Positions 54,880-64,000 of a stretch of DNA of 64,000 nucleotides are shown piece by piece; the stretch's first letter is position 1; each line of letters begins with the position of its first letter. The stretch is from Corbicula japonica (Eukaryota; Mollusca; Bivalvia; Venerida; Cyrenidae): NCBI GenBank assembly GCA_038501625.1, contig JAZAYU010000010.1, positions 2,170,001 through 2,234,000 on the forward strand, in the 5' to 3' direction. The position numbers and the translations under genes were made by a program. The notes below the pieces were generated by a model, which saw nothing but the letters and a program-made list of their open reading frames with translations, searched no databases and was not told where the DNA came from.

Positions 54880-55980
54880 AAATTTTACAAGACCTCAAAT
54901 TAACCATGTTCATGGGCATCTTCAGGAAATCAGTACTTGTCTGCTTTCACCATGAGTATTTCTTACAAGTTATGATGATATCTAGGGTTTGTATTTTCAC
55001 TTAACATGAAACATCATTTCTAATTACACATTTATGCATTAAATGTACAGATGCATATTTGGATGAAATATTCAGTAAAACTGTGAACATTACTGGATGT
55101 AAACAGGTGTCATGTTAAGGTAAGACCTGTGTAATGAATACCTATATCCAGAAGAGTATCCAAGGGAAGTAACTATAGTATTAAATTAGAATAGATTTCT
55201 ATCAAGCAAGAGGACCAGGGTTCAAATCCCACTGGAAGCTAATTTTTTTTGTAAGCCTAGAGCTTAAATAATTGGCATATTTCTTTTTTTCCTGTGTAAT
55301 TCTGTCATTGAATATACAATTTTCATGATTTAAACTAAAATAAGCAAAATAACCAAGATTAAAGGGGTTTTCGCTATCAGAATAGTGTTTATTCAAGTCA
55401 TCAATTTGAAAATTTCTAAAACTGGACGGTAAACTTCTCTGAAATTTTGTTTAAATGTTGTTTAAGGTATATAGTTTAAAAATGGTAAAGTTTGATATAT
55501 TGCACCAATCAGGATTTTGCACAATTTTCATTAATTTAGTCTCGTGAAATATAAAAAAATGCATTTTTTAAATTTATTTGGTCAAAAATGTCATTTTAAG
55601 ACAAATTCTGTATTTATATATTATATCTTAAATTGGTTTAGTAAAAAATAACATATTTTGGATAAACTGTAAAAAATTAGGGTTGAATTTATCAATAACA
55701 AAAAATGTTGTCACCGATTAAAGAAATTGGATACTTTCACGTTTTTTCTCACTTTTTTAAATAAAAAAAGCTAAAAATCTCAAAAACTACACGGTGAAAA
55801 TCATTAAAATTTTGCATACAAGTCAGTGGTATGAAGCAGTTGATGAATATATATAATCAGATGTTGGATTCTTAATAGTGCCTATTACACAGGTCTTACC
55901 TTAAGGAAACTTTACGCACTGTGAACATGGCTAAGTACCAGTTATTACAAACAGCTAAACATGTCCTTCACCATGTTACT
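54880..55980. other. Stretch with a possible decayed element
   Basis: TAAGGTAAGACCTGTGTAAT (55118) and its inverse TTACACAGGTCTTACCTTA (about 55884-55903) bracket about 790 bp, so this may be a non-autonomous transposon. AT-rich inside, with GGGTTCAAATCCC at 55218. Confidence 0.5.
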
Positions 55981-56026
55981 CCATGTGATACAGCATATAT
56001 CTCATGTGTGACCAGTGTAAATCCAG

Positions 56027-56174
56027 GGCCCAAGATGAAAAAAACTAAATCAGGAGACTAGTCTTAAATCTAAAGCATCTGAATGGCTGAAATGGCGACT
56101 GGTCATCATTTCAGCCAATCAGATGCTTGAGATTTGAGACTGGTCTCCTAATTTAGTTTTATAATCTTGGGCAC
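56027..56174. mobile_element. Complete family-2 palindrome, 148 bp
   Basis: GGCCCAAGATGAAAAAAACT at the left and AGTTTTATAATCTTGGGC at the right. Middle reads GAATGGCTGAAATGGCGAC then CATTTCAGCCAATCAGATGC. Flanked by a 43-bp direct repeat (55984-56026 and 56176-56218), which is itself part of a decayed family-1 palindrome. Confidence 0.8.
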
Positions 56175-56825
56175 TTGTGATACAGCTTATATCTCATGTG
56201 TAACCTGTGTACATCCAGATCAGCTGCACATTTGTACAGTCTGTTTATTAATAAAAGTCCTGTTCTACACTGGACACCTTTTTATTTATTTCATTTCTGA
56301 CCAGAGACTACAACAATGTGAATGATGATCTGGATCAACAGAGGTCGCACAAATGATACAAGCCATATTCATGGTTATTTTCAAACTGAATGTTACTTGT
56401 TCATTTATATATCTGTACTTCCAAACACACACATCTGACTTTTTGGTGGTTTAAAAACTAATGGCGCTGACCCAGTTTTCATAAATTCAGGGTTATTAAC
56501 CTTTTATACTCCACGGATATGCCTTTTATAACATGGACAAGCAGTGTAGACTCAGATCAAAGCTGGCACTTCCATTTTTGTTCACTAGATTATTTCTAAC
56601 CAAGAAGCACACATTGCAGATGGCACTGAACAGTGGGCGAAAAGTGTAGATCAGCCAGAACATTGGTATTATTTTCAGCTTCTTTATATCCTGGAAGCAC
56701 TATGCCTATGGGATGTGACAACATCAAATTAAGGCTTAATAAGTGTATAAAATGGAATGGGAGCCACCATCATTTTATTGAAATACAGGGCAGCTTGATT
56801 TTTTAACTTGTCTGTCACCATGTAA

Positions 56826-57429
56826 GGCCACTGTTCGTTGATTTTTCGTTTCTCAGATCCCACCGACTCTAATTTCTGCTAAAATGGAAAAAAAATTGAA
56901 AATGACCAAAGAAAGACAAATTTTCCCGAACCTTTTAGCGATTGACTGTTTCACTGCGCATGTCTGTACTTTCAGCAGACAGCGACAGTCGTTTATTTTC
57001 TGATAACGACGGCGAAAGAGTCTATTTTAGCGATTGTCCTTAAAATTTAGTGCAGTTTAACTCCGAAAATATCCTATTATCACGACTCGATATTTTTTCA
57101 AGCACAAAACCAAGATGGATGCGCCCATCAACTCCGTGTGGTTTGGGCTCAAAATTCTAAATTTCCATAAGGATTGTGTCTCAAAATTTGCCAAGGAGGA
57201 ACAGAAATGAGTTGATCAAAGACCTTATCATAAATCACATTGGAGATTCACAGCGAGTTGTAAAAATATACGGCTGTGGGACTGTGAAAACAGTGAACAA
57301 TTTAATGCCATATTATTCAACATTAATTCCAAAAGAACATAATCGTTACTTTTTTTTTTTTATTCCCTCCTCCGACCCTAACCTTCTCCTGAAAAAATCT
57401 GAGAAACAAAAAATAAAAAAACAGTGGCC
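56826..57429. mobile_element. PIF/Harbinger-like DNA transposon, 604 bp
   Basis: Inverted ends GGCCACTGTTCGTTGATTTT (continuing to TTTCTCAGAT) and GGCCACTGTTTTTTTATTTT on the other strand, 29 of 33 matching, with TAA on each side (56823-56825, 57430-57432). A 3-bp TAA duplication fits PIF/Harbinger. A start-like ATGG context at 57115 opens a 31-codon frame (MDAPINSVWFGLKIL). A second frame continues one base shifted from 57176. I recognise no domain in either; they may be a broken accessory gene. Confidence 0.7.
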
Positions 57430-57529
57430 TAATAGCTATTTAAATTCTACTGTTAGTAGCAAATTTATTGTCTATTTAAGGGTTAGGGTTTGGCTTTAGG
57501 TTTCAGGGTTTGTTTTAAGGTAAGGAACC

Positions 57530-58670
57530 CCTTGAATATTGTAAGGGCTAGTTAAATTGCTACAGTATTTGTTACTGTAGAAAAGCAAGTCTAGGATCCG
57601 GGGTATTGTTTTTCTTTCATTATTGACTGTTGGCCATAAAAAATAAGTGTGAAATGTGATTTTCAAAATTTCAAATGTTGAGCGCAGGTCTGAATATGCA
57701 GCACTTCATATAAAATAGAAATAGCACTAAACATACAGGGTTGGCATAAGAAGGCAGCTGGGGGCTGATTTGACCAATTCATGATATTTGGACTGCCTCG
57801 AAATTGAAAAAAAAAATAGTCAAGACCTACATCTACCACGGTGAAAGACGGTCAATGTTTCACTATCATATTCATAACTGCGATTCGATTGGACGATGTC
57901 CCTGGACCACCCAAGCTTTGCTTTGCCTATGCAGCTCTTGCATAGTCTAGCCTCCTCAAAAGTAAAAATATTTCTACCGACAACCCTGAACAATGTTGCC
58001 ATAAAGTCATAAACATTGACAAGCTACACCTCTGCATATAAATGTCATAAAAATATAAACACCTGAAAGTAAAGTATGTTCAGAACGTGAAACAACTCTA
58101 CTTCAAAATTTCTCAAAGCATCCATTGTCGAAAGAATATTAGAATTATCTTAGTTCAGTGTTCAGGGACATTTTAAGACATGACAATAACTGTTGACGAC
58201 ATTATTCCCTCTTCAAAAATACCAAAAATTCCAGGTGTGTCTATATCCAAAATCACCAGACCGCAAAAATGTAATCCAGTAGCACTGAATACACTACAAA
58301 ATGTTTGTAACGCGATGAAATATTCACGGGCTTTAATTTACCTTTTAAAAAATTTAATTCAAATTCACAATATGATTAAAAACAAACTTTATCAAACCTT
58401 CTCGGTGCGATATGCCACTGCTGTCAAATCCAAAATGGCTGGAACTGGATAGGTGTGGCCATTGGTCAGTTTCGATGAAACGAGCTTTAAGATTGGTTAA
58501 AAATTTCATCGGGGGTCTTCTCAAAGTAATATCTAGTTTAGTATCAAAGGGAGGCAAAAGCAGCGTTATTTGCCAATTTTTCCCCTTGTCATGCAATCAT
58601 ATTCAACAAGTCTAAGTTTCCCAAAAGGTAAAGTATATACACATCCAGACGAAACAGACGCCATACACAA
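57530..58670. other. Stretch without recognised gene
   Basis: An 80-90-codon frame on each strand (58180-58452 and 58354-58596) has no recognisable motif. No repeat boundary seen. Confidence 0.4.
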
Positions 58671-58674
58671 CCTA

Positions 58675-58940
58675 GTCTCAAAATAATTCGACTGCAAGCA
58701 CAGACCCATTATCATACTGACTTTTTACAGATGCCTGTCCTTTACGTCTCAAGCAGTTACGATCAAAAATGTGGTGGAAATCGACCCGATTTAAATTCTG
58801 TTATTTATCGATAAACTAGCCCAACTATTTGTGCGCAAGAAGAGCTTTTCTATATATACGATAGTCGCTCTTTAAAGAACAGACATCTGTAAAAAGTCAG
58901 TATGATAATGGGTCTGTGCTTGCAGTCGAATTATTGAGAC
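58675..58940. mobile_element. 266-bp MITE with ~58-bp inverted ends
   Basis: GTCTCAAAATAATTCGACTG with continuing TTATCATACTGACTTTTTAC at the left, inverse at the right ending ATTCGAATTATTGAGAC-like; TA on both sides (58673-58674, 58941-58942). Confidence 0.8.
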
Positions 58941-59058
58941 TATCGATAAACGTGAGTCAGGTAAACTTTAAGCGCCGAAATCGAAATTTGTTGACATGGG
59001 TGGAGGTTTAAAAGAGTTTTGCATAAAACGAAACCGTTATTTATATAGTGGATACAAC

Positions 59059-59192
59059 ATGAGTGATCATTTTATACTGAAATTATTTAACGAGTCGTCT
59101 AAATCGATATAAAACGAGGCTTTTGCCGAGTTTTATATCGATTTAGATAACGAGTTTAATAATTTCAGTATAAAATGAACACGAATGATGTA
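59059..59192. repeat. 134-bp foldback palindrome
   Basis: ATTTTATACTGAAATTATT pairs with AATAATTTCAGTATAAAAT, and CTAAATCGATATAAAACGAG pairs with CGAGTTTTATATCGATTTAG, loop near 59130. Downstream, TTTATCACATACC (59198) and GGTATGTGATAAA (59974) are inverted, so a ~790-bp element may extend to about 59986. Confidence 0.75.
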
Positions 59193-60630
59193 TTCTATTT
59201 ATCACATACCCTGAAAAACAAGCAAAATCCATGAATTGTCCCTTTTTATCGCCTAGTAGAGCGAAATTTAAACGTGTGTAATTCGGTCGTATCGGGTGAT
59301 ACATAAGCTAGTCCCCAAAGAATTTATCCTACCGTTTTCCTATTTGCCAAAAAAAAATGAAAATAAATAAATAAAATTAACTGCGCAAAAGTCTAGATAA
59401 AAGAATCTAGGGTTACCAGTTATAGGCTTCTGAAGTTGTGTTTAATAAAATAAATCGATCTACTGTATGACGTCATTTGTGTAAACTTTCGTAGCGGCAT
59501 ATGAAAACATTGAAATTTGCTGGATATAAACTTATGATTCGGATTGAAAATGTGTTTCTAGTGTTTTTATTTTGTTTCGGGGATGTTGTAAGATCACATC
59601 GACGATGTTCTGAAAACGATACCAGCGTATGGGTCATTTTGTTTTCGATTAAAACGAAATGAAATTGGCTTTGTTGCTGTTGTTGAATTTCATCATAGAC
59701 TTTCGGCGTATTGCTTTATCTTACGGAGTAATCAAGATGTCAGAAAGTTATATTTCCCGTGGATATTATTAATTAAAGGGATGCTTAAGTTCCTTATAGA
59801 AGCTAATTGCTTGCCCGAAGTGGTCAGATGGCAAAAGTAAGTCATTTTCATAAATTTGTTTTGATCGCTGATAACGCGGATGAATAGTGATTCGGCTACG
59901 ATATATGTATATAACTATTATACATGTATAGCGAAAATATATAACGGGTGTTATTATACTCCCACACCGGAAGGTATGTGATAAAAAGGATTAGGTGTAA
60001 GACCTGTAAATAGACTTCCCTATATAAACTATAGTAAACATGACATGTTTCAAAAGGCTGACAATCATAGCTGGTACCATTTTAATAAGGGCTAACTTAC
60101 ATGCTTTTAAAGCTAATTGTTTCTACTGTCCATTTCCAGCAAGAAAAGTAGGGGTCCTGGATCAATTAACAGAGATTTGACACCTTGAAACCGGTGGTCT
60201 GTTTTTTTCACTTCTGTGTGAACTTCAAAACTGTTTTACATATGCCGTCCTAAAACCAGGGCCTTTTTTCATATACTGCATTTCCAAACATAAATTTGCT
60301 ATCAGTGTGTCAGTAAAAGCATCTCATTTACTTAACATGTTCCTTTCAGGCCACACTAGCCATTTAATGCCCCCGAAAGGCAAAAAAATTGGGACTATTA
60401 AGTGTCAGCCATTGTCTGACTAGCCCGAGTAGGAACATCCGCTGGACTATTTACAAGTAATTAGCCATTACATATATTGATTCCACTTGAATGTAGCTTT
60501 TCAGGTATGCAATTTTTTTAAAGATACATATGGTTTAAGATGCTTTATGGAGCCGCCAAAGTTGCGATTCATATTCCGATCGGCGGCATATAGAAATAGA
60601 AGGAAAATTTTCCGCATTGATTTGAATAGT

Positions 60631-60782
60631 AACTGGGTTGTGCGCGAAGGACGATCATCACATATATAGAAAAGTCGTTGTCGCGCACAAATAGTTGTGC
60701 TATGTAACTGGGTTGTGCGCGAAGAACGATCATCACATGTATATATACAAAGTCATTGTCGCGCACAAATAGTTATGCTATA
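60631..60782. repeat. 75-bp tandem duplication of a hairpin
   Basis: AACTGGGTTGTGCGCGAAG at 60631 and 60706. Within each copy TTGTGCGCGA pairs with TCGCGCACAA. Confidence 0.75.
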
Positions 60783-60784
60783 CA

Positions 60785-61645
60785 CAACCAAACCTTACCG
60801 CATTGGAAAGGCAAAGGCAAAACAATATAGCTGGGAGTTTAATGTTTTTGGGTGCACCAACCTCGCACTTGTCCCAACAGGTTCTGTTCTCATGTGATCA
60901 AACGAGTACGCGTTGTCTTAATTTTGAATATTAAACACGTTGATCTTACTGGGCCCCAGAGAAAATATGCATATCAGGAACAGAAAAACCCAGACAACAC
61001 AGCCTCCCGAGTCCGCAAGCAGCCAAATAGTAGATTGGTAAAGAGCGTATTTGTTTATAAGAATATCAATTTCAAATAAGACACAACAAACAATTGACGA
61101 ATAAGAAAGCATTTGGGGTTACCGCCTTGGAACATCCAGTGGCCAAACAATTTGCAACTAGGGTTTAAACCAGGTTGTAGTGTGCAACAACCTCACACTT
61201 GCCTCAACAGGTTCTCTTATGAACAAAAAGTTCAAGTTGTCGTGGTGAAATAACTACAACCCACCCATCGCACGCAACGCGTACAAACATATAAAACATA
61301 AGAAGAAAATAACACTTTTAAGCCAAAAGACGGGTACTCAATGACCTTCAAGAGACCAGAGCAAATGGAGTCAAATGAGCAAACTCTAAAATCCCTGCCA
61401 CTGTCGTGCAACCAAAGAGGTAAGCTGTAGATGGGTTAATCACCGGGCATGCAGAACGCTATTGAATATCATGTTGGTAAAATTTGTTTATGAATAACAT
61501 GGAGAAATTATTATTGCCTTTTATTTTCCTTAGTTTATAAATTTAATATCGATTTAAGGTGGAATGCGCCGATTTTTCAACTTTCGAGTATTTTAATGAA
61601 AATTTGTATGCAGTTAATTGATCATATTTCCGATATGGAACAGAA
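60785..61645. other. Stretch without recognised gene
   Basis: A diverged duplication, GTGCACCAACCTCGCACTTG at 60851 and GTGCAACAACCTCACACTTG at 61182, about 330 bp apart. No coding exon recognised. Confidence 0.45.
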
Positions 61646-61651
61646 TATCTT

Positions 61652-63596
61652 GTAACAAGAGGGCCATGATGGCCCTGTATCGCTCACCTGAGTACAAAAG
61701 TACTTTCAGCTTTACCCCAGGGCCAACATTTAAATAATGCTGGTAAAGAGTCTCTTTACAATACTCAACACGAAATATCTAAGGTCTAGTCGCATTAGTT
61801 TCAGAGAACAAGGGGTGTAGTTTGACACTAGCAAACATTCTACATGTCTTCAGTTCTTACTATTTAGCTCTATGTAAAAATTGATAAGCCCCTGGGTGGG
61901 GCCAATTCGAGCCTGGGGTCATGATATGTATAAACGTGGTAAAGGTCCACAAAGTGATGTTACATGTAAAAATTCTAAGCTCTATGTGTTATGGTTTTAG
62001 AGAAGAAGACTTACAAGATTTTTCCTATATAATTCTATGTAAATTGGGCGACCCCTGTGGCGGGGCCAATTTTGACCCAAGGGCCATAATTTGAACAACT
62101 TTGTTAGAGGTCCATTAGACAATGTTTCATACCAAATATCTAACCTCTAGCCATTGCGATTTTGGAGAAGAAGATTTTTTAAGTTTTTGCTATATATTGA
62201 TATAAGGAAAACCCATGACCTCTGGGGCGGGGCAAATTTTGACCCCAGGGCCATAATTTGAAATACTTTGTTAGAGGTCTATTAGACAACGTTTCATGCC
62301 AAATATCTAACCTCTGGCCATTGCGGTTTCGGAGAAGAAGATTTTTTAGGTTTTTGCTATATATTGATATAAGGAAAACCCATGACCTCTGGGGCGGGGC
62401 AAATTTTGACCCCAGGGCCATAATTTGAACAACTTTGTTAGAGGTCCATTAGACAATGTTTCATGCCAAATATCTAACCTCTGGCCATTGCGGTTTCGGA
62501 GAAGAAGATTTTAAAAGTTTTTGCAATATATTGATATAAGGAAAACCCATGACCTCTGGGGCGGGGCAAATTTTGACCCCAGGGCCATAATTTGAACAAC
62601 TTTGTTAGAGGTCTATTAGACAATGTTTCATGCCAAATATCTAACCTCTGGCCATTGCGGTTTCGGAAAAGAAGATGTTTTAAGTTTTTGCTATATACTA
62701 ATATAAGGAAAACCCATGACCTCTGGGGCGGGGCAAATTTTGACCCCAGGGCCATAATTTGAACAACTTTGTTAAAGGTCCATTAGGCAATGTTTCATGC
62801 CAAATATCTAACCTCTGGCCATTGCAATTTCGGAGAAGAAGAATTTTTAAGTTTTTGCTATATATTGATATAAGGAAAACCCATGACCTCTGGGGCGGGG
62901 CAAATTTTGAACCCAGGGCTATAATTTTAACAATCTTAGTAGAGGACCACTAGGTGATGCTACACACCAAATATCAAAGTTCTAGGCCTTACAGTTTCAG
63001 AGAAGAAGATTTTTTAAGTTTTTGCTATATATTGATATAAGGAAAACCCGTGAACTCTGGGGCGGGGCAAATTTTGACCCCAGGGCCATAATTTGAACAA
63101 CTTTGTTAGAGGTCCATTAGACAATGTTTCATGCCAAATATCTAACTTCTAGCCGTTGCGGTTTTGGAGAAGAAGATTTTTTAAGTTTTTGCTATATGTT
63201 TATAAGGAAAACACATGACCCCACCCGATCGGGGCCAATTTTGACCCCAGGGCTATAATTTGAACAATCTTGGTAGAGGACTACTAGGTGATGCTACACA
63301 CCAAATATCAAAGTTCTAGGCCTTACGGTTTCAGAGAAGAAGATTTTTAAAAATTTCATGTTCAAAATCTATTTTTATCCTCTGTGACCTAGATAGGCAA
63401 TGGACTGGAACCTTTGAACAATTTTGGTAAGGCTTCATGCCAGTAACATTCCTGCCAAGTTTCAGCAAGATTGGCCCAGGAGTTCAGGAGAAGAGGTCGT
63501 TTGAAGAAAAAGTTGACGACGCACGGACGGACGACGGACATCAGGCGATCACAAAAGCTCGCCATGAGCACTTCGTGCTCAGGTGAGCTAAAAATA
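61652..63596. mobile_element. Helentron/pearl-like element with ~150-bp array
   Basis: 5' end TAACAAGA, hairpin GGGCCATGATGGCCC, box CGCTCACCTGAG. 3' end GCACGGACGGACGACGGACA, then GAGCACTTCGTGCTC (hairpin) and CAGGTGAGCTAAAAA, the inverse of the 5' box. Body of about nine units of ~135-160 bp, each with CCAGGGCCATAATTTGAACA and CTATATATTGATATAAGG. Open frames at 62179-62755 are the repeat read through. Confidence 0.85.
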
Positions 63597-63599
63597 TTG

Positions 63600-64000
63600 T
63601 ATTTTGTCTCAAAGATACAGGTCTTCAAAGATGGCCACTGACGGCAGTTTTTGGACATGACGTCAAAAGAACCGTAACTGAATGTTTTCTGCTGTAACTT
63701 TGATTTCTTTCGAATGTTCCGTTTTCTGTTTTGATAATATTGTACAGAATCAAATTCTCTTTCCACTGATTTAACTTTCATGAGTTTTAACCCAGGATTT
63801 ACGCGTGACGTCGCCGAAAAGCGCCGTTTCGACCTGAAAAATGACGTTGAGTTTTACTAAATTTTCGTCGCTTGTTTCTGAATTGCGAAAAATCTGATCA
63901 ATAAAATTTTGATTTTTTTGCATAATTCGTTTATAAATATTATTTTGAAAATGTTTGACAAATAAAAAAGGGGGGTCACCGACTTCGTTTTTGCGTTATT
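63600..64000. other. Window end, no gene recognised
   Basis: A minus-strand frame of 130 codons overlaps 63389-63781 but runs partly through the preceding element and has no motif. CpG-containing words (GACGTCGCCGAAAAGCGCCG) near 63808 are unexplained. Confidence 0.35.

Noticed and set aside
55199..55245. Possible tRNA or SINE B-box (GGGTTCAAATCCC)
   Set aside because: No matching A box, anticodon arm or acceptor stem could be built around it.
57474..57520. Telomere-like GGGTTAGGGTTTGG
   Set aside because: Only one or two degenerate units; not an array.
62179..62755. Minus-strand frames with repeated FAPPQRSW segments
   Set aside because: Product of the ~150-bp array of the arrayed element, not a gene.

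Overview
The window is eukaryotic, intron-rich and repeat-rich, and looks like a bivalve mollusc. It is AT-rich, has long introns, one vertebrate-like gene split into nine visible coding exons, and dense short palindromic elements. It also carries arrayed non-autonomous elements that end in GACGGACAGAC-type microsatellites, which I recall as typical of clam, mussel and oyster genomes. The species cannot be fixed from sequence alone.

The only host gene I can support is PACSIN/syndapin, an F-BAR plus SH3 membrane-bending adaptor, on the minus strand from about 27,334 down to 27. Nine coding exons (27060-27273, 21069-21268, 19367-19504, 11206-11331, 10054-10154, 8539-8659, 6813-7066, 2986-3093, 27-193) join with consistent phases into about 476 residues. 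They run from the start methionine through the F-BAR domain, a Ser/Thr/Asn/Gln-rich linker and two NPF motifs into the start of the SH3 domain. The last part of SH3 lies beyond base 1. The first coding exon has an acceptor upstream of its ATG, so at least one 5' untranslated exon and the promoter lie further right and were not identified.

Two splice junctions of this gene sit next to local duplications. The exon ending at 10054 is followed by an exact 50-bp tandem array (about 9621-10080) that repeats the exon end and its splice donor. The exon starting at 3093 is preceded by duplicated acceptor-like motifs. One of these (exon start 3159) would add 22 residues in frame.

The rest is transposon-derived. 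(1) About 30 copies of a ~240-bp palindromic element have TTAA-flanked ends starting CCCTTTCCTCC, like a piggyBac-type MITE; each is a palindrome made of two smaller palindromes. (2) About 13 copies belong to a second palindromic element with ends CCCAAGATCATAAAACT. (3) At least 11 Helentron/'pearl'-like elements share a layout of 5' hairpin, short box, tandem body, microsatellite and inverted box; they lie at 17.6-19.0, 21.7-23.1, 23.7-26.6, 29.5-30.8, 35.2, 42.3, 42.8-45.5, 46.4-46.6, 47.3-48.8 (two, nested), 51.3-52.8 and 61.7-63.6 kb. (4) Single DNA transposons have readable ends: a hAT-type at 14662-15833 with a perfect 8-bp duplication, TA-flanked elements at 1110-1287, 19737-20695, 37473-39063 and 58675-58940, and a PIF/Harbinger-like element at 56826-57429. 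(5) A V-SINE-like copy is at 8055-8225. (6) A 780-bp G-rich microsatellite is at 43020-43800.

From 27.4 kb to 64 kb I found no convincing host coding exon. No CRISPR array, operon, rRNA or convincing tRNA was seen.
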